A stretch of 64,000 nt of DNA from Bilabrum cf. latius (lineage: Eukaryota; Bigyra: Bicosoecida; Bigyra; Bicosoecida), in NCBI GenBank assembly GCA_965178125.1, contig OZ237736.1, positions 1,116,001 through 1,180,000 of the forward strand, given 5' to 3'. A model generated the notes under the pieces. That model was not told the DNA's origin. It was given only the letters and a program-made list of their open reading frames with translations, and did no database searches. Made by a program: the position numbers and the translations under genes. Position 1 is the first letter of the stretch. Every line of letters begins with the position of its first letter. Below, in pieces: positions 1 to 11,784 of the stretch.

Positions 1-2862
1 GACTCCGGTGGCCTGATCAGGGCAGCCAATCGCTACCCGTCCATGTCGCTCAGCATCGATGCCACTGAAGGCGATTTCGAGGATGCGTCAGAAGAAGAAG
101 AAGTAGAATCTACTTAGACTAAATCGAGTCTCCCTCAGCACGGGACAGAATCTCACCGTGGGCCGCGCAGTACCACCGCAGAAGACGGCTCGCTGTCCCA
201 CAACAAGAAGCCTTCGCTGGAGCATGAGACTGAAACGGCCAGACTGGCTGCAGTAGCCGAAGCTCTTGGACTGTCAGTCGCAGAGGCTGCGAAGCTGGTA
301 CAGACCGGCACATAGTCCGGGCAAACCGAGGCGTGCGACGAGCAGCATTCCACAGCATCTGAATCGGGCAGTGATGGATGGGAGGACGCGGAGGAGGCAG
401 CAAGCGACCAAGACAGCGCGGATGCGCATACATCTTCTGGAGTCGAGGCCGAGGTCCCAAGTGCAAACTGTGCGGTGCTGGATTCTAGCAAGGAATACTG
501 CGACGGCAAAAGGGGCGAGACTAAGCCGGTCGATAGCGATGGTGAAGAGTATGTGCTGGAAGGCGGGGGTGGATTCTTCATGGAGCCAGACGCAGGCACT
601 GTTCATGACGATGAGTCACGCCCTGTGCCGGGCTTTGACGGAAAAGTTGCTGATTCTAATGCTGGCGTTTGTGCAGAAGCAACTAAGGTCAGTATTGTGC
701 CTTTGGAAAGCAGTGATGCTTCCGAGCCACACGGTGTTGTTGCTGGAGATTCGGATGACCAGTTAGCTGTGAGCCAATTAGATGTAAGCGAGGGCGCCGA
801 TGGTGGGGCCGGCGGCTTCATTCCTGAGACGAGGTAGTAGCAGTCGGCAGGACGAGCTTCAAGCTCTATCGATTCCGATGAGGCTAACAACGAAGCTAGT
901 GCTGCATCAGGTAGTACATAGGGAGCAGCACCACCTCATCAACTGTACGGCGCTGCGCAAACTGCAGCTGCAAGCACTATCCCGATCATTGGCCAGGATG
1001 AATCCGGTTTGAGTTCATAGAAAGGTTCTGCTGTGAAGGGTGAACATAGCGCCCGGCTGTCCCATGGCGCTGGGTCCAGCTCTAGTGCGGAATAGGCTGC
1101 TCTGGACGAGGCGCTGAAGATGGCTGGCTCCATGGCTGGCTGGGCTGGCGCTGCGATGCGTCGGGCAGTCCAGGCCACTACCGGAAAAGCTGTGCAGCCG
1201 GTTCTCCCAACCGGCCAGCCGTCGAGTTCCACACCATCAAAGGTGCGAGCTGGTGCCTCAAGCGCTGCGTCGTCCCGCGACGAGCAGGCTGCTAGTGACC
1301 CGCACGCTGTTCAGCAATATAGCAATCTAGAGGCCGGTAACAGCACTGTGCAACCAACGGATTGCGCGATTGACAGGGGATCGACCGGTGTGAGTTAGGT
1401 GGCGTCAGAGGACTTTCCAGACAGCGGCTTTCACACCGAAGGCTTCTCAAGCTCAAGTCGGACTCTGGCTGACTCCGGCTCGTCCTCTCAGTAGCAACTA
1501 GACGGGGATGAGACGGGTCCAACAGCTAACGCAGACCTGGAAGAACTGGAAGAACTAGAAAAACAAGAGAAGGAGCTGCGCAAGACGCGAAGGTCTGCCG
1601 GCAAGGCAGCAGAGTCAATGCAGGACGGCATGCTGGAGGACATCGTGGAGCTGCTCAATGTGTTCGGTATCCCTTACCTTCGAGCTCCTATGGAAGCTGA
1701 GGCACAATGTGCTGAGCTGGAGAGGCTGGGCCTAGTTGAAGGCGTCATCACGGACGATTCAGATGCCTTCTTGTTTGGCGCCCGGCACGTGTACCGCAAC
1801 ATCTTCGACTAGGGCAAGTATGTCGAGGAGTATCGGATGCCCGACATTGAAGCCGACTTGGGCCTGTCTCGAGAGAGCCTACAGCGACTTGCTCTGTTCC
1901 TTGGGTCTGATTACACGGACGGTCTCAAGGGAATTGGAATCGTGACTGCATCAGAGATTATGCACGCTTTTCCTGGCGATGAGGGCCTGAAGGAGTTTGC
2001 CGATTGGGTCAAGAGCGTAAGCCCTGACGAGCTCAAGGGCAAGAAAAAGCCGTCCAAGGCAGAGCTAGAGAGCAGTGATCCCAAAACAAGGTTCAAGCTG
2101 GTGCACCAAAGCATGAAGCGGTCGCTCATCCTGCCGGATAGCTTCCCCAGCGCGCGCGTGCTGGAGGCTTACCGCAAACCTCGGGTCAATTCATCCGAGC
2201 AGAAGTTCACCTGGTAGACGCCAAACCCCAAGCATGTCGTACCCTTGTTGCAGCGCAAGATCGGGTGGGAGGAACGACGCACAGCAGAGCTGCTGGATCC
2301 TGTGGTCAAAGCGTTGAAGGAACGCCGCGTGCAGCGTAGCATAGAGGGTTACGCCGTCCTGCAGTATGACGCCTCGCAACGAGCCAGCAAGGTAGTATCT
2401 AGGCGGATGAGGGCGGCTCTGGGCGGGCTGCGGCGCAAGGAGCGGGTTGGATCAGCCAAGGGTCGCGCATCGCGTGGGGCTGCATCCAGCGGAGATGACT
2501 CTGAGGAGCTTGAGGACATCGCGCTGCCTGATCGTGAGGTAGCGGCACTCGCGAAGGCAAGAAGATAGCAGCGCCAGAGGGAGTTAAAAGCCTTGGTTGA
2601 CCTCGCCGAAGAAGCGGAAGGGACAGGGTGTGGCAGCGAGGACCAGTTACCTGTTGGTGCAAAGCGGCGGCGTGATCAGCTGCAAAGCCGCAGGAGCCCT
2701 GGTGCTCCTACTGGTCTAAGCGTGGAGTCAGAAGGCAGCGACGAGGACACAGAATCTAGCAGTGATGATGGAGAGACTGTGGAGGACCTTGTGCTCAGGA
2801 TGCAACTCACGCGGTAGCGCAGGAAGGCAAGACCGCAGCGGAAGAAACGACGTTGGTCGTGA
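1..2862 (+). CDS. RAD2: RAD2/XPG (ERCC5) family structure-specific endonuclease, 5'-truncated
   Basis: This is the 3' flap/bubble endonuclease of nucleotide-excision repair, acting in the nucleus. Frame 1 is open from base 1 to the TGA at 2860-2862 (953 codons) if TAG is read as Gln. A long acidic, low-complexity spacer (1-1500) precedes a Glu/Lys coiled stretch and the XPG-I region (from about 1618). That region contains [11 protein letters not shown] and [18 protein letters not shown], with the catalytic acidic residues, then the helix-hairpin-helix [15 protein letters not shown] (about 1890-1935). The long spacer favours RAD2/XPG over FEN1. The C-terminus is a basic, NLS-like tail. In-frame TAGs include 115, 313, 835, 838, 1018, 1093, 1396, 1492, 1810, 2215, 2566 and 2815. 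The TAG at 1810 falls inside the I-domain (YRNIFD-Q-GKYVEEY). The N-domain lies upstream of the window. The gene converges on the kinase gene with a 58-bp gap. Confidence 0.93.
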
Positions 2863-2920
2863 ATGCATCGACAAATAAATTCAATATTTCAGATATCAAT
2901 TATATCGTGCAAATGATGAT

Positions 2921-5900
2921 TCAAGACTCTTGGCCGGGTCGGCTGTGCAGCCCAAGCTAGCTGGCCCCAGCTCCAGCCAGTGCTCTCGACTAATGAGTGT
3001 GGTACTCTTGCGACCCAATCTGCTGGTCGGTTTGCGCGAGTCTCACGGTTGCCGGGCTGCGGTGCGCCCTGGCCGACAGCGGCATAGTGCCGCGAGAATC
3101 CGTCTGGTGCTTGGTTGCATCTGCCATGAGTCGATCGACCGCATCCAGTTTCTGCGGCGCCTTGGAGCCTCCACCTGTCAGGGCCGCCAACGAACCCGCG
3201 GTGTGGCCGCCGGTGTCCATGGAGGCAGCTCTCGGACGGCTCACTCCAAAAAATTTACCCTTGGTGCGAAGATGCTACACGCCCCTTGAATATAGCCTGT
3301 CGCTCCAACTATCCTTTGGATGGCTCGAGGCAGTTTCAGGGGTAGGCTAGGGCGCTGTTCCAGTAGCCACGGCATCCTTCTCTCGCAATGCCGCTAGCTA
3401 TGATGCAATAGACCCTGCCGGTGTCTTAGGGGCGCTATGAGCCACGGGCCTTCCGCTCGGCCTCTGCTGCAGCCTGCCAACGGGTCCCCTGCCACTGCGG
3501 CTGCTGGACTGCGCATCAGACGGGGCAGCGCCATCTGGCTCGTGCTTGCCTGTCTTCGAAGACACGGGTGGTACAGACTATCCGAAGTCTTGACTGCCAG
3601 AGTCTGTCGTTCGCGGCCGCAGCACTGCTCGGAGAGAAGGCCTTCTCACCCGTGCTTGCTCCCGCAGCCTGGCTCCCCTTTGACTGCCTCGAGATGTGCT
3701 TTCATCTGGAGCACCCTGGCCACTGGCATTCGGCGTGCTGGATTCTGGGTTCGTCGGACCGGAACTCGAACGCGTGGTGCCCAGGAGATCCCGCCTGCCA
3801 CCAACACCAATGAGTGCTCCTCGCGGTCGGCCCGCCGGTCGCCCCGTGCTTGACGACCTGGATGCGGTCTGAAACATCGCAGTCCGGTTGCCTCCGCCTA
3901 GCCCACGCTGCGCACGTGCCCCAAAGCTGAGAGAAAATCCAGAGTCCTAGCCGGTCACTCCACCGGCGTAGGCCGCGCCTGCAAAGGACTGCGTGGAGCT
4001 ACCTGAGGCAGCTTGAGCGGCAAACGAGTCAGGTGCCGACTGCCGGCCTACCCGTGCCCTTCGCAAGACTGTGGGCGTCTGTGAAGCCCGCTCTATTGGC
4101 GTCAGATGGCCAAATCCACCGGTTCGTCTCCCCATGGCAGTCATGGCACCTCGTTGCGGCGGGCCTCGGCCACTCGCCGGCGATACTGGAACATCCACAG
4201 CGGCTGGTCGGAGGGCTCCAAGACGGCCGGCTTGGCCGCCGGAGCGTCGCGATGGTGCCGCTGCCGACAGCGCGCTAGATGCGGCTGATCTGCCGAACGA
4301 CACCCCTGACTTCTGCGGCCCGTGGCTCAGACCAGCCAGCACTGGAGTTGTCGGTGGTCGGCTGTCGCTTCTCATCGATGCGCTCGACTCGGTCCGCTTC
4401 AGCCCTCTCACCGAGAAATCCTCCCCTGGTCCTTTGGCGGCCTGGAGCGCAAATGCGGCACCGCCTGCGTGCGCTCCATTCCAGCTACCTTGGGATGAGG
4501 CCGTTGAGGGTCGCGATGCTGATCCATGCGAGTCGCCGCGATGCAGTGGAGGGACGGCCATGCGCTCCCGCGCCCGAAGCCCAATCCCAGGCGTGCCGTT
4601 GGGAGCCTTCGGCGGAGCTCCATGCGATAGCGCGTGATCCGCCGAGGCCGGTCTCATAAATAGTCCCGGCACTTGGTCTGGCTCGGGGCTTGGCGGCTGT
4701 GTCCAGGACTCCCTGGCTGCGACCCCCTCGGGCTGGTTGACGTGCCCAGCAGAACGGTGCCTCTTCACACCACCTCCTTGAGGCAACCCCGGAGAGGCCC
4801 GCTCCGTTGACATCGGAGACATTCCAAATGGAACGAATGTCGCAGACCTGCCCTCTGGGGTGATGTGCCTCTCCGCGCTGGTTGCCGAGCCGCTGCTTGC
4901 GGTGCGGACTGCCGAGATCACCCCGACCGCATCTTTCACGGAGCCATCCTTGCCAAGTTTCACCGGGCCCGCCGCCACCCCTTCATTGGGTGCAGTACTG
5001 GGTCTCGACACGGGGTCTGCATCAGCTGGCAGCGAGGGCAAGACCGGACTGGCGCCAATCCTGGCCTCCACGAGAGACGAACCTGCAGCACCTTCGTGGG
5101 CTATCGCAGGCGTTTCGGTAAGGTCCTTGCCAACTCCATGCGACTCCATGTGACTTCTGCCACTCAGGTGCAAGCTATCTCCGTGGGATTCTCGCGAGAG
5201 TCCGGCCTATCTTGAGTCTGTGGGCGCGCCCTCCATTGCACCAGCACCATGGTGCCCCCTCACTGACGACGAGAGCAAGCTGCTGCTAGCGAGGCCAGAG
5301 GGACCGGCGTCCAAGTCCACGCCAAGATCTGCCTCTTCATACAGCCTTAGATTGTGCTCCCGCTGCTGCTAGATTCTATCGGCAAAGTCCTCCGAGCTGT
5401 GGCCCGAGGGGTCCCTCCTCGCACGGAGCAGGGCAGCGTCATTCAGCTGAGACATAGCGCGTGACCTCCGCGGTCTGGCACTCTCCTGCTGCCCGTCCGA
5501 GTCACCGGTCGAGCCGACAATGACGCCTATACCCACGCTACCTTGCGACGCGTGCGTCTGGGAGTCCGCCGCTGCTCCTGCCCTCTAGGGCCGTTTCTGT
5601 TCCTCTGCCGATGCCATGCTCGAGTTCCCGTCCACGAGACCCGTTCGTGTGGCGCTGCTGTGGGGAGCAGGGAAGCCCGCCTGACTGGCTGCTTCCTCCG
5701 CTGACGGAGACAGCATCATGGAAGGCAGGGAGTTACGCCCACCGGATGACAGCCACACGTGTGAGTGAACCTGGTCGATGGTCGCCCTGTGTCTGGGCTC
5801 GACCTCAAGCATGGACCGGATGAGTGCGCGCAAGGACCGGCTCATCGGAATGCAGTCTTGCTCATCTGCACGCTCGCTTCCACTAGCAGTGCCAGACGCC

Positions 5901-7044
5901 TTCGTGCCGGAAGTAGCACCACGACGGCGGCCACGACCGTCCGCACCTGCGGGCGTCTTGGCTGGTAGCACGAGCGTCTATCCCAAGATGCGTCTCCGTA
6001 GCTCTTTCTTGTTCTTCGCTGGGAAAGGCAGCCGGCCGTACACCATCTCGAACAAAATCACGCCCATGGACCACATGTCTGTTGGGTTTGGGTCGTACTC
6101 GAATCGCCCAGTGCCCGAGCCCCTGCCCTTGCCGTCCGCCCCGGCGCCGTGGCCCCCCGCCCCCACCCCCTGATCCCCCCCCCTGTGGCGGTGCGGTCTC
6201 TATGCCTCCCCCGTATCACCCGTCCCAGCGAGCTCCCGTCGCACGTCCGCTTTCAACCTTCCGGTCTCGTCGAAGTCAGACCTAAACAGTACTTCGGGTG
6301 CCGAGTAGAGCGGCGTGCCGACAGGGGAGGAGGGTCGCCCACCAGCCGCAGTATGGCCGACGGTGTTGCTCAGCCCAAAGTCAGCTACCTTGACGTGGTC
6401 GCCGTGAGACAGAAGCACATTATCCGGCTGTGGTGATAGAAAGAAATGGTATTGTAAAGCGCATACAGTGCAAGAAATGCACAGTGGTGGCTTGGTACTG
6501 TCCAACCCAAGCTCACTTTGAGGTCTCTGTGGACAATGTGCTTCCGGTGGCAGTACCGCACCGCCTTGACAAGCTGCTAGAAGAATCGCCTTGCCCTTTT
6601 CTCTCCCATGCGACCGTGTTTCTGAAGCAGATCACCAAGGGAACCGCCGTCTGCGTACTCCATCACTACGAATACTCGCTTGCCGTGCTGGCGAACGATG
6701 ACCTCATGTAGCTAGATGATATTGGGGTGCTCCAGCGTCTGGAGGATGTAGAATTCGCGAGATGCGCGCTCAATTTCAGCGAGGTTTACAATAACCCCCC
6801 TGCTGATCATCTTGATGGCAACCTGCGGAGCAATGCAAACGGCAACTCGGGGCTCGATTGTACCTGGGCTCAATCAGTGCGCCGCATGATCGCCTCGAGC
6901 AATCCATACCTTTTTGCCAGTCTTTTTGTGAATTCCTAGCCGGACCTGCCCGAATGATCCCTCGCCCAAAGACCGTGACACCTCATAGTCTTCCAAGTCA
7001 GCAAACACTCCGCTACCGTCATCCTCAGCGCTGCTACCTGACAT
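2921..7044 (-). CDS. CAMK/SNF1-like serine/threonine protein kinase with ~940-residue disordered tail
   Basis: Protein kinase of 1315 aa. Exons are 6910-7044, 6517-6822 and 2921-6427; introns 6823-6909 (87 nt) and 6428-6516 (89 nt) are GT-AG. The domain spans about residues 20-373: glycine loop LGEGSFGQV, VAIK lysine, HRDLKPDN, DFG, and SAPE. An approximately 50-residue Gly/His-rich insert follows the APE, and a second insert lies before the last helices. ATG at 7042-7044 opens the Ser/Asp-rich leader directly before the glycine loop. TAGs at 6712 (HPNII-Q-LHEV) and 6577 (ARRFF-Q-QLV) sit at positions that are usually Gln in SNF1/CAMK kinases. Other TAGs include 6200, 5975, 5585, 3947, 3578, 3398, 3347, 3275, 2990 and 2957. 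The stop is TGA at 2921-2923. The tail is Ser/Pro/Gly/Ala-rich with no domain I recognise. Subfamily and substrate are unknown. It is divergent from TFB2. Confidence 0.9.
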
Positions 7045-7226
7045 TCGATCGTGATCAGGATAGGCGTTTAAAGATCAAAGTCGGCGTATCGCCAAATCAA
7101 GCACATGCTAAGTGAGCCGGCGCACACAAAGGCTACTGCGTACAGAACACACTGGCAGCGGCAGTGCGTCGTCACAGTGCAATGCATGTTCTACACATTC
7201 CATTTTTGGCCCACTTCGAACCAGGC
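7045..7226. promoter_or_regulatory. Divergent upstream region, kinase / TFB2
   Basis: 182 bp separate the start codons of the kinase gene (minus) and TFB2 (plus), so both promoters and 5' UTRs must lie here or overlap the coding ends. I see no convincing TATA box or other motif. The assignment rests on position only. Confidence 0.4.
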
Positions 7227-9224
7227 ATGGCATCAAATGACCAGTCTGGTATCTCATTGTTTAGCTTTCTGGGTACGCTAGCTCCTGATTAGCTCATGCA
7301 GCTGTATTAGTGCTAGTGGAGCGCGAGAGCAGTTGTGGAATCTCTCAGCCCGTTCCAGCAACAAATTGTAATGCGAATGGTGCTGCGATACAATATCAAG
7401 ACCCCTGAAAGTTTCATTCTATCCTGGTTCCACGAGTCGATTACCCCCCAGCGACATGCCTTGGATTCGATAGAGCAGGTGAGCGACGCAACGACGGGGT
7501 AGGGGATCCAGCCACGAGAGCACATGCCTGTCATCACTTTCCCTATGGTATTCAATTGAAATGTCGTACTAATTCCGCAGCTCTCTGCCCTTCGGATTAT
7601 TGGGAGCAGAGGACCTAGCACTGCCGCAGCAGCTGCTGCAAAGCCAGAGCCGGCCTTCATACTCAGCCGAGGTGTGCGCAATGCCATCGTAGATCACATG
7701 GTGGACCTCGAAAACGCGCCATTTCCCATTTGCTCCGCACACACTGGTTCCAAAGAGCGGTTTACTAAAACGATTCCCCAGACGATCGTCGAGGACAGCG
7801 CGGCGAAGGCTTGGAGCTCGGTGCTCGCTTTCCTGCTCGGTGTGGGCGGCTTTGGAAGCGCCAAGCGCTCGAAGCGCGGGGCACACTCAGCGTCCTCCCG
7901 GTCTCCCAAACCAGATCCTGCCACCATGCTATTACTGCTGAACACCGGTCTCGTGGAGCCAACCGGCAAAGGGGCAGCAGCGGCTTCAAAAGCCCCCTCG
8001 ACCTCCCCGGCCTCCTTCACCATGGCCCACGTCCTCAAGGGGGGCTCCTACAGAGTCACCGCCGCCGGGTACAGGTTTCTGCTGCAAGATGTGGGGTCCT
8101 AGCTCTGGACGTTTCTTGTAGAGTACGTGCGCTCTGCGGCCGAGAGGGGGCTCTCCCAGAGTGCTGTTCTGTCTCTCCTTTTGCGTCTTGGATACTGCGA
8201 GCCCGGGGTATGCTACAGCGGCCGCAAGCTGTCCGAAGAGGAGAAGAAGCTCCTCCTCGATTTCTCCGGGCTTGGTCTGCTCTGCATGCCCGCGAGACAA
8301 CCGGTGAGGAAGGGATCGGGCTTTGATCCAGGCGTGTACGACCACTGGGACTTTCAGCCCTCGTCACTGGCCTCTGCAGTGGCCACACCCGCGGGCGCGG
8401 CGGCAGCCTCAAGGTCCAGAGAGCAGGCGCAGGCGGGTGCTTCGGCCACAGAAAGCATCGGGTCCAAGGTGGTAGCCTCAAGCGGCGGCAGTCGACTGAC
8501 TGACACGGGATGGGTCGGGGGCATCACCGGGGCTGGCCGCAGCGGGGGCCCGACCGAAGCACCCGGCTCCTTGGGCATCGATGCCGACCATGACGGCGGC
8601 GGGGGGACCGATAAGGGAGCAGCTGAGGCTGCTTCGGGCGCCACCAAGACTGGATCGGCTGCAGCAGGAGGCGCAGTGGCAGCGCTTGGCCTAGGAGGAT
8701 CCGACGCCGTCAGCCTCCGCGTGGTGGTCGAAAAGAACTACAAAGTGTACGCGTACACCCGACAGGAAGCGCACGCCAGGCTGATCGCGCTCTTTGCAGA
8801 GGTAGAGGCTCGGCTGCCCAACATGGTGGTGGCTCGGCTGACGAGGGCTTCGTGCCTGAAGGCCTTCGGGCTCGGCATGACGGCACCGTTGATCGCTAGC
8901 TTTCTCACCGCGAATGCGCACTCTTCCATGCTAGAGTCGTCTGGAGGATCTATCCCCGAGAACGTGGAGGACCAGTTGCACATCTGGGAGCGGGAGCAGC
9001 ACCGCGCGAGTTTCGAGCCGGCTGGGCTGCTGCAGGACTTTAGCGGGGAAGGTGAGTTCGTGGCGGTCCGGGATTTCCTGAGGACGTCTGGCTTGCTGCG
9101 GTTCTGCGACGATGCCGGGCAGCGACTGGTGCTGCCTTTGTCTGGGGTGTCAAAGTTGAAGGCATTTTTGGAGCAGTGGAGGGGCGCACAAGGAGCGGGA
9201 TCGGCTGCTGGAGGTGGGAGATGA
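7227..9224 (+). CDS. TFB2: TFIIH core subunit TFB2 / p52 (GTF2H4)
   Basis: Subunit of the TFIIH core that anchors and stimulates the XPB helicase in transcription initiation and nucleotide-excision repair. The coding sequence is 7227-7478 plus 7581-9224; the 102-nt intron 7479-7580 is GTGAGC...CCGCAG. The protein is 631 aa, longer than human p52 (about 460 aa), because of Ser/Gly/Ala-rich inserts near 7840-8000 and 8350-8690. Diagnostic stretches are SFLGTLAPDQLMQLY at the N-terminus, GYRFLLQDVGS-Q-LWTFLVEYV, NYKVYAYTRQE, and PNMVVARLTRASCLKAFGLG. ATG 7227 is chosen because the conserved N-terminal helix begins there, and it requires TAG=Gln at 7290, 7308 and 7314. TAG 8100-8102 replaces the Gln normally preceding the conserved LW. 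The stop is TGA at 9222-9224. Confidence 0.94.
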
Positions 9225-9551
9225 CAAGGTGAAGGTATGATAGACTTCAACTTGAAGCGGCGGCGAACCTTCGACCTTCGTGACTTCGCCGGTACAGATT
9301 CCGGCACATCACTGCACACTTTATCTGTAGCGCCACGCTTGCTATTACTTGGTGCTATCAATGTTAGTATTGAGAGCATTTTCTTGCCTTGTAGCGGTCA
9401 AGCTTGCTGTGCTATGCGTTGACCCATTCCACTCCTGTCTACTTTCCTTTGCATGTTTTGCTCGATTTCCCCGGCGACACTGTATTTTCTGCGCCTATTG
9501 TAATGATGAAAATCTTTTATTTTGTATTATTGCAGCACTGAAAAAAAAATT
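9225..9551. other. Intergenic, TFB2 to carboxylesterase
   Basis: 327 bp between two plus-strand genes, with no supported gene on either strand. The 3' part is AT-rich for this genome and carries TTTTATTTTGTATTATTGCAG ending at about 9536, a plausible splice acceptor or 3'-end signal just upstream of the esterase ATG. A 5' UTR intron for the esterase is therefore possible but unproven. Confidence 0.5.
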
Positions 9552-11393
9552 ATGAGGTCAGCTGTAGGAGTGGCAGCTGCGCTTGTCATGACAGCGGCTT
9601 CTCCGGTTGTGAACACAACGTACGGAGCTGTCCGTGGCGAGACCATCGGTGACGTTGACATTTTCCACAGCATCCCGTTCGCCGCACCACCAGTGCACGA
9701 GCTTCGTTTTAAGGCACCCCAGCCACCAACTCCGTGGACCGGAATCAAGGACGTATCAGCAATGCCCGAAATGTGCCCGTAGCTAAAGCTTGACGGCGAC
9801 TTGTTCTTTGGAAACGAGGACTGTCTGTATCTGCATGTTTACAGGCCCAAAAACGTTGCTCCGGACGAGAAGCTTCCCGTCATGGTGTGGATCTTCGGAG
9901 GCGGCTGGTCGCTGGGCGATGCTAATGAGTTCGGGTGGTACGATGGTACAAACCTGGCTACAAAGCACAATGCCATCATTGTGAGCATGAACTACAGAGT
10001 GGGGCCCCTCGGCTTCATGGCACTGGACGAGCTCGCGCAGGAAGACAGCAGGGGCGCGCTGGGCTCCATGGGCCTGCAGGACCAGAGAGCTGCTATGCAA
10101 TGGGCGAAGGCCAACGTGGCAGCGTTCGGTGGGGACCCGGACTAGATCTCCATTTTCGGTGAGAGCGCCGGCGGCTTCTCCGTGTGCTGGCACCTGGTCT
10201 CGCCCGATTCGAAGGGTCTGTTCCGTGCAGGCATTCTCGAGTCTGGATCCTGCGACTCGCCGCAGTTCTTCCGCCAAAAGCAGGACGCGATCGACTTTGG
10301 GAAGCTGTACGCATCCTCGATCGGGTGCTCTGGGTCAGGCAGCGAGCTGTTGACGTGCCTGCGCTCCTAGAACACAGAGCATATCATGAAGAGCTTGTTG
10401 GATTTCTTCGATCCCAACTGGCCCTTCACCAACAGCAGCGAGGCAGGGGCACGCGCCCTGAACGACGCGCGCTCCACGATGCTCGATTCTGCGGCAGCTC
10501 GCGCGGCTGACCGCCTGACTAGACAGAAAACCGGTGCCCTGAGGGGCGGCAAGGAGGCCCACAATGCTGCCAGGATCCAAGAGGCGCGCGCGGCTCTTGA
10601 CGCCTCTCCTGCCGCCACCATGGCCCTGTCTAGCGCGCTGCAGTTCTTCCCTGCCTTTGCGCCCATCATGGCATGGGGTGCCCCGGTGGACGGCGTGGAT
10701 CTGACCGACCTGCCACTGGGCATGATGGAGAAGGGCCAGACGAACGACGTGCCTGCCATCTTTGGCACCAACAAGGACGAGGCCAACCTGTTCGTCCCTG
10801 CTCTGCCCATCGTGATCAAGGGCGCGCCCCTGCTGCCGACGGCAAAGTCTTTCAACGAGACCATCCGGCACGTCCTCGCGGTGTATGATGCTGCCAAGGT
10901 GGAGGCAGTGCTGCCTACAATCAACAAAGTGTACTCCTCGTCTTCGTTCCATGACGACCAGTGGGATCGTGTGAGCACCGCCTTCACGGACTACTTCTTC
11001 CTGTGCGGAATGCAGAGGAGCGCGCGGGCCTGGTCTAAGGCTGGCAACGATGCCTTCATGTACCGCTTCACGAGAAACCCGGGATGGATTGATACAGACC
11101 TGCTCGGAGACTACCACACCATTGAGCTCGACTTTGTGTGGGATAACGAGTGGCCACCAATCGTGCATCTGTTCGACGACAGCGACAAGCAATTGGCCGA
11201 GCAGATTGGCGAGTTCTGGACATCAATGGCTCGCAAAGGATAGCCGGATGGAGACTTGAACTGGCCCCTATACAACGGAACGGCGTCGTAGATCATGCAG
11301 CTGGATGCCCCCATCAGCTTGCAGCCGAGCCCCCAGCGGCCGCAATGCCAGATGTGGGACAGCGTCATCCAGCAACTGGGGCCTCCGTAGTAA
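9552..11393 (+). CDS. Secreted type-B carboxylesterase (alpha/beta hydrolase)
   Basis: Carboxylesterase/cholinesterase-family hydrolase of 613 aa, the usual family length, with no intron. The N-terminus (MRSAVGVAAALVMTAASP) looks like a signal peptide, so secretion or ER luminal location is likely. The family core GNEDCLYLHVYRP is present. The catalytic triad is visible: Ser205 in GESAGG, Glu410 in TNKDEAN and His522 in DYHTIELDFVW. TAG occurs at 9780 (EMCP-Q), 10143 (GGDPD-Q-ISIFGESAG) and 10368 (CLRS-Q-NTEH). The first two are positions where the family typically has Gln, which makes this one of the best genes for decoding TAG. Further TAGs lie at 11241, 11289 and 11388, the last immediately before the TAA stop (11391-11393). 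Substrate is unknown. It converges on the FAS gene. Confidence 0.93.
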
Positions 11394-11784
11394 GAGGCCA
11401 GGTCGGTGCTGCCACCGGGTTCACTTGATTGTATGCCTCTCGAACGTGTCTCTCAGGGTGTCTAATGCGGCTAGCTGTGGCTCTGCCAGGTTCGCCGCAA
11501 TGCAGTCTGTGCGGCATCACGTGTGGTACAATCTACCTCTTGAGGTTTATGACATTGCATTCAATTGAGATACTTTTGTCCGCGTTTCAGCATAAATCGA
11601 AATCTATATTCGGCACAAACACACGAGCCAAGGCCTCTGGGGCCTCGGCATCACCCACGCGCCCGCAGCGGCGTCAGGGCATAGGTAAACACATCGTTAA
11701 CACATGGGGACACCAACCGGCGATCACCCCAGGGGATTGATTCCCCCGACCTTGAATGTAATAGTTTTGCTCTTTCGAGCTTCT
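11394..11784. other. Convergent intergenic region, esterase / FAS
   Basis: 391 bp between the TAA of the esterase and the TGA of FAS. It must hold both 3' UTRs. I see no gene, tRNA-like fold or repeat in it; the sequence is less GC-rich than the coding flanks. Confidence 0.5.

Noticed and set aside
9225-9551. A short gene or ncRNA between TFB2 and the esterase
   Set aside because: No long frame, no conserved motif, no stable fold evident by eye.
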